Below, one piece after another: positions 26,157-34,120 of a DNA stretch of 64,000 nucleotides (its first letter is position 1; each line of letters starts with the position of its first letter). The stretch lies in the NCBI RefSeq assembly GCF_007994075.1, contig NZ_VIWU01000001.1, positions 62,001 to 126,000 on the forward strand, in the 5' to 3' direction. The position numbers and the translations under genes are program-made. This DNA is from Pseudonocardia hierapolitana. Its GTDB lineage: Bacteria > Actinomycetota > Actinomycetes > Mycobacteriales > Pseudonocardiaceae. The notes below the pieces were generated by a model. The model did not search any database. It saw only the letters and a program-made list of their open reading frames with translations, and had not been told where the DNA came from.

Positions 26157-26423
26157 ATGACCACAGCGATCGTCGTCCTCCTCCTCGTAGCCACCGTCGT
26201 CGCCCTGTCGATCGTGCGTCCGGGGCAGCCCGCCGAGTTCCCCGGCGCCTCCGCGGACCGTGACCAGGAACGTCAGCTCGCCGACTTACGCGCCATCGCA
26301 CGCCACCAGCCCGATCACTCCACGTGGAAGGTCGCGAGCCGGGCCGCCTCGGCCTCCACCTCCGGCGCCACGTCGCGCGCGAGCGGCTGGAACGGCTCGC
26401 ACCGCACCTCCCCGTCGATGTAG
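26157..26423 (+). CDS. Possible small membrane-anchored protein
   Basis: 88 residues. Residues 2-22 (TTAIVVLLLVATVVALSIV) are one membrane helix, followed by a charged stretch SADRDQERQLADLRAIARH that looks genuinely coding. The last 35 residues overlap the end of the opposing gene by 109 bases and look like antisense sequence. The gene may be truncated by a frameshift near 26310. Confidence 0.4.
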   Translation: MTTAIVVLLLVATVVALSIVRPGQPAEFPGASADRDQERQLADLRAIARHQPDHSTWKVASRAASASTSGATSRASGWNGSHRTSPSM

Positions 26424-27370
26424 CGCCACGTGCCGGCGACCTGCCCGTCGACGAGGAACGTGGGCACCGACTGCGGGATGTTCCGCGCGAACACCCGCGG
26501 CCGGTGCTCCTCGGGCAGGATCTGCGCGCGCCGGGCGTGCACGAGCAGGTTGGCGTCCCACTGCCCGAGGAACCGCACGGGGGCCGGGGTGTCGGCGGGC
26601 GGCAGCGGGCCCCCCGGCACATCGACCAGCTCGCCCCCGGCCTCGGTGCGGTACCGGCACAGCTGCATCCGGGCGAGCACCGCCCGCGTGGCCGTGATGC
26701 TCCACCCGCAGAACGAGGCGATGTCGCCGGGCGAGGCAGGCCCGAAACCGCGCAGGTAGCGGGCGACGAGGAACTCCGTGGCGCACTGCTCGCTCGGGGC
26801 GGGCTCGGGGACGGACACGGTGTGCTCGGCGAGCCCGTACACGTGGGCCCGGGGGGTGTTCCACGTGCCGGCCGGAGGCACGCGCACCAGGTCGACCCAC
26901 AGCTGCACACCCGGCCAGACCTCCCGCGGGTGCCCGGCGGCGGCCAGCTGCCGCTGGATCTCGGCCTGCTTCCGCGGCCCGTCCGCGAGGTGGGAGCGGA
27001 CCGCCGCCGCGATAGCCGGCATGTCGACCGGACCGACGGCCCGGTGAGCCCGCCGCCACCACTCCCGCCGCGCCTGCCGCACCGCCTCGGTGAACGGCCA
27101 GTAGTCGGCGGGCGAGACCATGTGGATCGTGCAGCGCATCGCCCATGCCTGCACCACCCGGCCGGCGAGCAGCGCCTCGGTAAGCGCATGACGGCGGAAC
27201 CCCGCCAGCCGGGACCACAGCCCGATGTAGCCCGACGGCGCGTACTGCGTCTGCAACCCCGCCACCTGCTCCACGGCCTGCTCGGGGCTCAGCGCGGCGC
27301 GCTCCAGGAGCAGCTGGCGGGCGAGCACCGCCCGGTTGAGCTCCCGGGTGGAGAGCACGCGTTCGGCCAT
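26315..27370 (-). CDS. Winged-helix AlkZ/YcaQ-like (HTH_42) protein, putative DNA glycosylase
   Basis: 351 residues, HTH_42/DUF1006 family with several winged helices. GLQTQYAP near residue 38 contains the QxQ motif of AlkZ-type DNA glycosylases, and RCTIHMVSPADYWPF and FCGWSITATRAVLARM are typical of the family. AlkZ of Streptomyces removes crosslinks or alkylated bases made by natural products. No alkylating-agent cluster is seen beside it, so a general repair role is as likely. Confidence 0.75.
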   Translation of the reverse strand: MAERVLSTRELNRAVLARQLLLERAALSPEQAVEQVAGLQTQYAPSGYIGLWSRLAGFRRHALTEALLAGRVVQAWAMRCTIHMVSPADYWPFTEAVRQARREWWRRAHRAVGPVDMPAIAAAVRSHLADGPRKQAEIQRQLAAAGHPREVWPGVQLWVDLVRVPPAGTWNTPRAHVYGLAEHTVSVPEPAPSEQCATEFLVARYLRGFGPASPGDIASFCGWSITATRAVLARMQLCRYRTEAGGELVDVPGGPLPPADTPAPVRFLGQWDANLLVHARRAQILPEEHRPRVFARNIPQSVPTFLVDGQVAGTWRYIDGEVRCEPFQPLARDVAPEVEAEAARLATFHVE

Positions 27371-27438
27371 GCCGGCAGTCTGCCTGCCGGCACCGACGAC
27401 GCCGTCAGGGGCGCTGCTCGGTCAGGGACGCTGCTCGG

Positions 27439-28566
27439 TCAGGGACGCTGGGCGAGCAGCCGGTCGACCAGCTCCCCCGCGTGCCCGGGTGGGCCGTCCG
27501 CCTCGGCGGTGAGCGCGAGGTTCGCGGCCATCCGGTCCGGGTGCACGCCGAGCCCCTCGAGGGACGCCCGCAGCCGGGCGCCCGCGCCCCCGGTGGCCCT
27601 CAGCAGTTCGGCGATCGTCTGCCACTCGGCGTGCCACGGCCCGGCGGCTCGCTGGTGCTCGTGGTCGGCCGCGGCGAGCAGCACGGCCGCCAGGCCGGGC
27701 GCCCTGCGCGCGGCCGCGCGGGCCGTGACCGCCGCGATCGGGTTGCGCTTGTGCGGCATCGACGACGAGTCGCCCGGTGCCGCCTCCGACACCTCGCCCA
27801 GCTCCGTGCCGGAGAGCAGCACCACGTCGGTCGCCGGTTTGGCGCAGGCGCCGGCGGCCACCGCGAGCGCCCCGGCGAGCTCGCCGATCCGGGTCCGCTC
27901 CGTGTGCCACGGCGCCGCGTCGGCCAGCCGCAGGGCGCGGGCCAGCGACGCGGCCACCGCCGGCCCGTGCGGGTGCAGGGCGGCCAGGGTGCCCGCTGCC
28001 CCGCCGAACTGCACGGGCAGCGCGCCGATCACCTCCGCGAGCCGTACCCGCGCCCGGTCCAGCCCCACGCACCATCCCGCGGCGACCAGTCCGAACGTCG
28101 TCGGCAGCGCCTGCTGCCCGAGCGTGCGGGCGATCATCGGGGTGTCGCGGTGCTCGCGCGCCAGCCGGGCTGCCGCGTCGGCGGCCCCTCGCAGGTCCTC
28201 GAGCACGACCTCGCCCGCCCAGCCGACCAGCAGCACGGCCGCGGTGTCCATCACGTCCTGGCTCGTGGCGCCGGGGTGCACCGAACGCCCGGCCTCCCCC
28301 GCAGCCGAGCGGAGCATCCGCACCAGCGGGATCACGGGGTTGCCGCCCTCGACCGCGGCCCGGCCCAGCGCCGCCGGATCGATGCGGAGGGAGGCGGCGG
28401 CCGCCTCGATCCGGTCCGCATCGGCGGCCGGCACGACGCCGTGTTCGGCCGCGGCCCGCGACAGCGCCACCTCGACCGCGACGAGCGCCGCCACCCACGA
28501 TGCGTCGTCGAGGCGGGCCGCCACCCGGTCGGCCCCGAACAGCGGGTCGAACAGCGCGCTCGTCAT
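27439..28566 (-). CDS. pcaB: 3-carboxy-cis,cis-muconate cycloisomerase
   Basis: 375 residues, fumarase/aspartase superfamily. The family signature is GDSSSMPHKRNP near residue 253; VHPGATSQDVMDTA and ARTLGQQALPTTFGLV are typical of PcaB. It lactonises 3-carboxy-muconate, the ring-opening product of protocatechuate, in the beta-ketoadipate pathway. The other pca genes are not in the window. A 3-dehydroshikimate dehydratase that makes protocatechuate is encoded at 62138-63976. Confidence 0.82.
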   Translation of the reverse strand: MTSALFDPLFGADRVAARLDDASWVAALVAVEVALSRAAAEHGVVPAADADRIEAAAASLRIDPAALGRAAVEGGNPVIPLVRMLRSAAGEAGRSVHPGATSQDVMDTAAVLLVGWAGEVVLEDLRGAADAAARLAREHRDTPMIARTLGQQALPTTFGLVAAGWCVGLDRARVRLAEVIGALPVQFGGAAGTLAALHPHGPAVAASLARALRLADAAPWHTERTRIGELAGALAVAAGACAKPATDVVLLSGTELGEVSEAAPGDSSSMPHKRNPIAAVTARAAARRAPGLAAVLLAAADHEHQRAAGPWHAEWQTIAELLRATGGAGARLRASLEGLGVHPDRMAANLALTAEADGPPGHAGELVDRLLAQRP

Positions 28567-28633
28567 GACGCGGAACCGTACGTCCCCGGCGATCTCGGCG
28601 GTGCGCCCGGTCCCGTGGCCGCAGCGCGAACCC

Positions 28634-29782
28634 CTACAGGCGCGTCGGGGCCAACGCCTCGCGCTCCAGCGGGATGTCCGCCGGTATCGGATCGCCCGTC
28701 ACCACCGCAGCGGCGAACGCCGCGAGCGCGGGCGACGTCTCGATCCCGGACCCGCCCTGCCCGGCGCAGAACCAGAACCCCGGGTGCTCGGGCCACGCCC
28801 CGACCACCGGCAGCCGGTCGGGCACGAACGACCGCAACCCGGCCCACGCCGTGTGCACCGAGCGCAGTCCGAGCCCGGTGACCTCCTCGACCCGCTCCAG
28901 GGCCATGGCGACGTCCAGCTCGTCGGGACGCACGTCGTGCGGGTGCACGGGGGTCTCGTCGGCCGGGCTGACCAGCAACCCGGCGCCCTCTTGCTTGAAG
29001 TAGAAGTCCTCGGGCACGCCGATGACCATCGGCAGCCTGGTCCCGTCCGGACCGCGCAGGCGGGACGGATCGGGCACGCGGGCCAGCGCGATCGTGCGCC
29101 GGTACGGGGTGAGCCCGATCCGCGGGACCCCGGCCCGCACCGCGACGGCGTCCGCCCACGCGCCTGCGGCGTCCACCACCTCTGCCGCCCCGACCACCTT
29201 CTCGTCCAGGCCGACCTGCACCTGCCAGCCGGAGCCGCTCCGCCGCACGCCGGTGACGGGTGCACCGGTCCGGACCGACCCACCGCGGCGCAACAGCCCA
29301 CGGATGTAGGCCTGGTGCAGCGCCTCGGCATCGAGGTCGGCCGCGCCCTCCACCACGGCGGCGGCCCGCACAGTGCCCGGCCGCAGCGCCGGGCACAGCC
29401 GCTGCGCCTCGGCGGGGTCGATCGCCACCGGCGCCCCCGGCTCGCCCGCCTGCTCGGCGACATCGGCGGCGAGCTCCGCCTCGCCGTCCGCGTCGAACGC
29501 GACGTGCAGCACCGCGCGGGGCGCGAGCAGCGGCGGCGCGTCCAGCTCGGCCTTGATCCGGGCGAACCGGGGCCCGCTCGCCGTGACCAGCGCGCGCAGC
29601 GGTGCCGCGCCGTGGCCGGGGACGTACGTGGCCGCGGAGCGGGCCGTCGAGTGCCGGGCGAGCGCGGTCTCGGTCTCCACCAGGAGGACCGAACGGCTCG
29701 CGGCCAGCTCGTACGCGATCGAGGCGCCGGCGATGCCGCCTCCGACCACGACGGTGTCGATACCTGAGTCGATGCTGGTCAC
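28634..29782 (-). CDS. FAD-dependent amino-acid/amine oxidase (DAO family)
   Basis: 382 residues. The Rossmann motif TVVVGGGIAGASIAYELA starts at about residue 9, RSAATYVPGHG follows, and GQGGSGIETSPALAAF near the C-terminus is the second FAD contact. The family oxidises glycine, sarcosine or D-amino acids. I chose GTG 29782; a longer frame from GTG 29821 would add 13 residues. No strong ribosome binding site supports either. Substrate unknown. Confidence 0.78.
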   Translation of the reverse strand: MTSIDSGIDTVVVGGGIAGASIAYELAASRSVLLVETETALARHSTARSAATYVPGHGAAPLRALVTASGPRFARIKAELDAPPLLAPRAVLHVAFDADGEAELAADVAEQAGEPGAPVAIDPAEAQRLCPALRPGTVRAAAVVEGAADLDAEALHQAYIRGLLRRGGSVRTGAPVTGVRRSGSGWQVQVGLDEKVVGAAEVVDAAGAWADAVAVRAGVPRIGLTPYRRTIALARVPDPSRLRGPDGTRLPMVIGVPEDFYFKQEGAGLLVSPADETPVHPHDVRPDELDVAMALERVEEVTGLGLRSVHTAWAGLRSFVPDRLPVVGAWPEHPGFWFCAGQGGSGIETSPALAAFAAAVVTGDPIPADIPLEREALAPTRL

Positions 29783-29847
29783 GCCGCCGACGCTAGCGCC
29801 GGAAATCCCGTGGCGCGCCACGCAGCGGCAGGCCTATCGTTCCGGTC

Positions 29848-29859
29848 ATGCGCCTGTAG
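29848..29859 (+). other. Three-codon upstream frame behind a leaderless-type promoter
   Basis: ATGCGCCTGTAG encodes Met-Arg-Leu-stop. TATCGT at 29835-29840 ends 7 bases before it, the spacing of a leaderless start. The next real gene, 30005-30220, lies about 145 bases downstream on the same strand. A minimal frame like this might keep ribosomes near the promoter or act in attenuation; this is conjecture. Confidence 0.3.
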
Positions 29860-30004
29860 CGACGGCCGCCCCACCGCGGCAAGCACGGCCCGGGCTCTCC
29901 GCCCCGGCCGCTCCCGTCCCAGTCAACCGGCCGGCCCTGGACCAGATCCGGGCGCCGTCTCGGCTCTGCTGCGCCGGCCCCGTCACCCCTGCAGGAGGCA
30001 TCCC

Positions 30005-30220
30005 GTGCATGACCCGTTGCTCTCGACCCTGCTCGCCACCGGTGGACAGCAGAGCGGCGAGCCGAACCCTGCCGACGCCGCTGCGGCGCCGGCCAACCGA
30101 GCGGCCCGCCGCGGCCGCGCGGGCAAGAGCGCCCCGAGTGGAGCCGTCCACGCCGGCTCCTCGGGACGCGCCCGCGCAGCGCAGGGCCGCCGGGTCAACC
30201 CGGTGCGGCGCACCGGTTGA
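30005..30220 (+). CDS. Small basic hypothetical protein
   Basis: 71 residues from GTG 30005; AGGAGG at 29993-29998 stands 6 bases before it, a near-ideal ribosome binding site. The protein starts HDPLLSTLLATGGQQ and becomes rich in Arg, Ala and Gly toward the C-terminus (RAARRGRAGKS, SSGRARAAQGRRV), so it is probably disordered and could bind nucleic acid. No family recognised. Confidence 0.6.
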   Translation: MHDPLLSTLLATGGQQSGEPNPADAAAAPANRAARRGRAGKSAPSGAVHAGSSGRARAAQGRRVNPVRRTG

Positions 30221-30288
30221 TCCACAGCCGGCACCGCCGGCCCCGCGTCAGCTGTCACGATTCGTTGGACGCGGGCCGGCGGTGCTGG

Positions 30289-30358
30289 GCGGACGACCGA
30301 GCAGTACGAGCGCCACCCTGGTGAGGCGCGCTCGACGTCCTGCTGCTCGGTCGTCCGC
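30289..30358. repeat. 16-bp inverted repeat with nested hairpin
   Basis: Arms 30289-30304 and 30343-30358 are perfect reverse complements (core CGACCGAGCAG / CTGCTCGGTCG). Inside the 38-base loop CGAGCGC (30307-30313) pairs with GCGCTCG (30328-30334). The element fills much of the 288-base gap between the small basic gene and the DUF4397 gene. It may be a terminator or a structured RNA. Confidence 0.55.
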
Positions 30359-30508
30359 GTCCCCTCGAGCACACCGGCGTCGCGGTGGCGTCAACGGCTT
30401 CGCCTGTCCAGTGTTCGTCCAGAATCTGTGCAAGGATTGTGCATCCGCGGCCGCCGGCCGAGCGGTAGTGCAGTTCGAAGGACCAACACAGATACGGAAG
30501 GACGCATG

Positions 30509-31195
30509 ATGCGCCGTCTGACCCTGGCCATCGGCGGAGTACTCGCCGCCGCTGCCACGACCTTGGGGGTCACCGCCCCCGCCGCCGCCCAGGAGACCGC
30601 CTCCGTGTACGTCGTGCACGGCATCCCGGGCACACCCGTCGACGTCTACGTCGACGGGGCGCGCCTCCTCGACGACTTCCAGCCGAGCTCCGCCGCGGGC
30701 CCGGTGGACGTGCCGAGCGGCGCCCACGAGGTCGCCCTGTTCCCGGCCGACGCCACCGACGGCTCGGGCCCGCCGCTGCTGTCAGCAACCGAGGAAGTGC
30801 CAGGGGGCGGCAACGTCACACTGGTCGCTCACCTGACCGAGGCCGGGCAGCCCGCGGTCACGCCGTTCGTCAACGACGTCTCGCCCGTCCCCGCCGGAGA
30901 GGCGCGACTCGTCGTCCGGCACACCGCGGCCGCGCCGGCCGTCGACGTGCTGGCCGGCGGCAGCCCGGTGATCAGTGGCCTGGCCAACCCCGGCGAGAAG
31001 GCCCTCCAGGTCCCGGCCGGCACGGTCTCCGCAGCGGTCGCGGCGGCCGGCACCACCGAGCCGGTCATCGGCCCGGCCGATCTCGACCTGAAGGAGGGCA
31101 CCGCCACCTTCGTCCACGCCATCGGTGCCCTCGATGCCGGGAACCTGGACCTGGTGGTGGTCACGGTCGACGGCCTGCACAACACCACGGGCTGA
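30509..31195 (+). CDS. Secreted DUF4397-domain protein
   Basis: 228 residues. A signal peptide (LTLAIGGVLAAAATTLGVTA, cleavage after AAAQ) precedes two DUF4397 repeats: SVYVVHGIPGTPVDVYVDG and, near residue 130, EARLVVRHTAAAPAVDVLAG. The function of this extracytoplasmic beta domain is unknown. GGAAGGA (30496-30502) stands 6 bases before ATG 30509 but 3 before ATG 30506, so the second is favoured. A sigma factor gene follows. Confidence 0.82.
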   Translation: MRRLTLAIGGVLAAAATTLGVTAPAAAQETASVYVVHGIPGTPVDVYVDGARLLDDFQPSSAAGPVDVPSGAHEVALFPADATDGSGPPLLSATEEVPGGGNVTLVAHLTEAGQPAVTPFVNDVSPVPAGEARLVVRHTAAAPAVDVLAGGSPVISGLANPGEKALQVPAGTVSAAVAAAGTTEPVIGPADLDLKEGTATFVHAIGALDAGNLDLVVVTVDGLHNTTG

Positions 31196-31226
31196 GTCGT
31201 GCTGCTCGCCGCGGCGGCGCCACGGC

Positions 31227-31255
31227 CGGCCGGAGTGCGACCACCGCTCCGGCCG
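31227..31255 (+). terminator. Hairpin after the DUF4397 gene
   Basis: CGGCCGGAG (31227-31235) and CTCCGGCCG (31247-31255) are a perfect 9-bp inverted repeat with an 11-base loop, 31 bases after the stop. Confidence 0.5.
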
Positions 31256-31483
31256 CCGCGGCCGCCGCCGCGACGGCGCTGCACGCGCCCGCGGAGCGGC
31301 TGTCCGATCAGTCCGTTCCGCCCGGCTGTCACTCATCACAGCAGCGGCGCGTTCGACGCGGTTGCGCGCGATGACCCGAACAACGCCGTCGTGACCGCCG
31401 AGCCCGTCTGCGGGCGAGGTGCGGAATCGACCGAGGATGGGGGCGCTGCGGTGCAGTGCGAGGAGATCGTGACCGGCCTTCGG

Positions 31484-32089
31484 ATGGCGGACGAGCCGCC
31501 GGGGGTCGTGCCACTGCCGCGCGTCGGTGAACCCGACATCTCGTCGAGCGACGAGCTGGCCCGTCGGTTCCGTCTCGGCGAGGGCGCCGCGCTCGAAGAG
31601 GCCTACGACCGCCACGCGCGGCTGGTGTACTCACTGGCACTGCGCTCACTGGGCGCCCACCACGACGCCGAGGACGTCACGCAGCAGGTGTTCGTCCGAG
31701 CGTGGCGGGGGCGCGCGGGGCTCGACCCCGGCCGGGGTTCCCTCGGGGGCTGGCTGGTGGGGATCACCCGCCGCCAGATCGCCGACCGGTTCGCCGCCCG
31801 AGCCCGCGACCGCGATCTCGCCGACCGCGCCGGACGCGTCACCGAGGTGCGCGTCGTGGGCGACCCGCCCGCCGAGGTCGTCGATGCGGTGGTGGTCGCG
31901 CACGAGATCGAACGGCTACCCGGCCAGCAGCGGGCCGTCGTGCGGCTGGCGTTCTTCGCCGATCTGACCCACCAGCAGATCTCCGAGGCGACGGGGTTGC
32001 CCCTCGGCACGGTGAAGAGTCATCTCCGGCGAGGACTGGAGCGGTTGCGGCGACGGTGGGAGCTCGACGGTGTGGTGTCCGGCCGCTGA
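31484..32089 (+). CDS. ECF-family RNA polymerase sigma factor
   Basis: About 201 residues. Region 2 covers EEAYDRHARLVYSLALRSLG and AEDVTQQVFVRAWRGR; region 4 covers LPGQQRAVVRLAFFADLTHQ and LPLGTVKSHLRRGLERLRRR. The start is uncertain: ATG 31484 gives the usual length, but GTG 31469 and GTG 31451 are in frame and have AGGAG or GGGGG upstream. No anti-sigma gene is recognisable downstream, which is unusual. Confidence 0.82.
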   Translation: MADEPPGVVPLPRVGEPDISSSDELARRFRLGEGAALEEAYDRHARLVYSLALRSLGAHHDAEDVTQQVFVRAWRGRAGLDPGRGSLGGWLVGITRRQIADRFAARARDRDLADRAGRVTEVRVVGDPPAEVVDAVVVAHEIERLPGQQRAVVRLAFFADLTHQQISEATGLPLGTVKSHLRRGLERLRRRWELDGVVSGR

Positions 32090-32582
32090 CCGGCTCGCCC
32101 TCTCCGCGGAGGTGCCGGACGCCTTCGCCGCGTGCCCACCGGGCCGCGACGAGTCCAGGAGGGGACGCGCGGTGGAGGCGTGGGCAGCGGGCGGTGGACC
32201 CGGACCGACGGTGCCGCCCGTTCGGCGGCCATCGCAGTGGGATCGGGCGAGGCGCTGGGGGCCGAGGGGTGCCCCCAGCGCCGAACCGGGGTACTGCCGA
32301 TCGCCGGCGCCCCGACTCCGGAGGCCGGCCGCGGCGGACCGTTCTGCCCGCCGCGGCCGGATTCACCGTCGACCTCTGATCGGGTTCGCATCCACCGGAC
32401 GGCCCCCGCCGGCTGCCGGGACCGCGGGCGCCGCTCACTCCGATGACGACCAGCGGGTGGGGTGCGTCGAGGAGGACGGAGGTCCGCTGTGTGGGACGTG
32501 CCGCGGAGCCGACTGCCCGAACCGGCGGCGGACATGCGGAAGCGGCGGACGGCCCGATCGCCGTCCGCCGCTTCCCGCCGGG
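32090..32582. other. 493-base stretch without a supported gene
   Basis: Open frames here are Arg/Pro/Gly-rich and show no family pattern. The place where an anti-sigma factor would be expected is empty. The only clear element is a strong hairpin at 32251-32282. Confidence 0.5.
32251..32282 (+). terminator. Strong 11-bp hairpin
   Basis: GGCGCTGGGGG (32251-32261) pairs perfectly with CCCCCAGCGCC (32272-32282) around a 10-base loop, about 160 bases after the sigma factor stop. Confidence 0.5.
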
Positions 32583-32816
32583 CTACGAGCGGACCGTCGA
32601 GGACGTGGCCCGCCGCTGGGCGGCCGGCAGCTGGACCGCCTGGTAGATCGCGGACAGCCCCACCAGCGCGTAGACCACGCGGCTGGCCACGTTGGTTTCA
32701 CCGAACGTCAGTCCGAAGACCGTGGCGACCAGGTCGAACTCAGCGATCGCGACGAGCCCCCAGTTCAGCCCGCCGATGATCAGCAACACGGCTGTGACGA
32801 TGTTCAGTACCTTCAC
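32583..32816 (-). CDS. DUF378 small membrane protein
   Basis: 77 residues with two membrane helices: VLNIVTAVLLIIGGLNWGLV holds the NWGLV motif of DUF378, and VASRVVYALVGLSAIYQAV is the second. Function unknown. GGAGG at 32829-32825 touches a GTG at 32825 but stands 8 bases before GTG 32816, so the shorter start is preferred. It is divergent from the CarH-like regulator and may be one of its targets. Confidence 0.78.
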   Translation of the reverse strand: MKVLNIVTAVLLIIGGLNWGLVAIAEFDLVATVFGLTFGETNVASRVVYALVGLSAIYQAVQLPAAQRRATSSTVRS

Positions 32817-32871
32817 TTGCTCCACCTCCGTCTAGAGTCTGTCCAGCTAATGTAGAAGCCACTGGCGGTGC

Positions 32872-32901
32872 TGTCAAATGTTCGTACAGGGTTTGTATAG
32901 T
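32872..32901 (+). promoter_or_regulatory. Promoter of the CarH-like gene
   Basis: TGTCAA (32872-32877) and TATAGT (32896-32901) are 18 bases apart; the second ends 6 bases before ATG 32908, a leaderless arrangement. TACA-GGGTT-TGTA (32885-32897) overlaps the -10 element and could be the regulator's own operator. Confidence 0.5.
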
Positions 32902-32907
32902 CTGCCC

Positions 32908-33852
32908 ATGGCGGCTGGCGATGATCGAGCGCTCCTGCGCATCGGCGAACTCGCGCGTCGGCTGGGGGTGAGCCAGGACGTCCTGCGCGCGTGGGAGCGT
33001 CGGTACGGCCTGCTCGAGCCGGTGCGCTCGGCAGGCGGGTTCCGCTTGTACACCGCAGCCGACGAGCGGCGGGTTCGCCGGATGCAGTCCCACCTCGCCC
33101 GCGGACTGGCCGCGGCCGAGGCCGCCCGCGCCGCCCTGGCCGAGGACGATGGAACGGCCGTAGCGCCGGAGCCGGTGTCGGTCGAGCGACCGGGGGGAAC
33201 CGCGTCGGACCTGGCCCAGGCACCGGTTCCGGCGACCGACCGCGGGCTCGCGCGCCTGGCCGCGGATCTGCGTCGCGCACTCGACGCCTTCGACGAGCCG
33301 GCCGCAGAGGCGGTGCTGGACCGCTTGTTCGCCGGCTTCAGCGTGGAGACCGCCCTGCGGGAGGTCCTCCTGCCGTACCTGCACGACCTCGGTACCCGGT
33401 GGGCGACGAACGAGATCGGGGTGGCCACTGAGCACTTCGCGAGCAACGTGCTCAGGGCGCGACTGGCGGGCCTCGCCCGTGGCTGGGGCCAGGGACGGGG
33501 GCCGTGTGCCGTGCTCGCCTGCCCGCCCGGCGAGCAGCACGATCTCCCACTCCTCGCGTTCGGCATCGTCCTGCACCGGAACGGATGGCGGATCGTCTAC
33601 CTGGGCGCCGACACCCCCCTTGCGGACCTCGGCCGCACGATCGAGGAGAAGCGACCCGAGACCCTGGTCCTCGCCGCCGTCGACGTCGACAGGTTCCAGC
33701 ACTCGATTCCGGACCTCGCTGCACTCACTCGACGCACCTCGCTCCGGCTGGCCGGCGCCGGCGCCACCGCTGCGGTCGCCGACGCCGTCGGCGCGAAGGT
33801 GCTGGCCGAGGACCCGGTCACCGAGGCCCAACGGCTCACGCCGTCCACCTGA
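32908..33852 (+). CDS. CarH/LitR-type MerR regulator with B12-binding photoreceptor domain
   Basis: 314 residues from ATG 32908. The MerR helix-turn-helix is at 10-80 (RIGELARRLGVSQDVLRAWE). The B12 part starts near residue 115. It contains RWATNEIGVATEHF, in which W is followed after nine residues by EH: exactly the Wx9EH motif of CarH that caps adenosylcobalamin. GEQHDLPLLAF near 200 carries the histidine that binds cobalt from below. CarH-type proteins repress in the dark and release DNA when light breaks the Co-C bond, so the protein should sense blue-green light. Likely targets are its own promoter and the divergent DUF378 gene; peroxiredoxin follows downstream. No carotenoid genes are seen. 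Confidence 0.87.
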   Translation: MAAGDDRALLRIGELARRLGVSQDVLRAWERRYGLLEPVRSAGGFRLYTAADERRVRRMQSHLARGLAAAEAARAALAEDDGTAVAPEPVSVERPGGTASDLAQAPVPATDRGLARLAADLRRALDAFDEPAAEAVLDRLFAGFSVETALREVLLPYLHDLGTRWATNEIGVATEHFASNVLRARLAGLARGWGQGRGPCAVLACPPGEQHDLPLLAFGIVLHRNGWRIVYLGADTPLADLGRTIEEKRPETLVLAAVDVDRFQHSIPDLAALTRRTSLRLAGAGATAAVADAVGAKVLAEDPVTEAQRLTPST

Positions 33853-34120
33853 GCGGATCGAGGTCCGCCGCACGGCCCGCGGTCGCCACCGTCGTGGACG
33901 GCACCGTGGCCGTCGGCGTCACGTCCGCAGTCATGAACCCGCCGCCCCCGGCTCCCGCCGCCGACGCCTCCGTTTGCCGCGGCGGTAGTGCCGGATGGAC
34001 GCAGACACACCGCGCGAGGCAGGAGGAGGATTCACGGCCCGCGCGGGCGGCGTCCCGTTTCGGACAGCCCGGCCCGCGGACGACATCAGGGGATCGACCA
34101 TCCGGGCGAGGAGGGCAGAA

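Noticed and set aside
26324..29767. Frame of 1147 residues on the + strand
   Set aside because: It runs antisense to three well-recognised genes and has low-complexity Arg/Gly/Pro composition.
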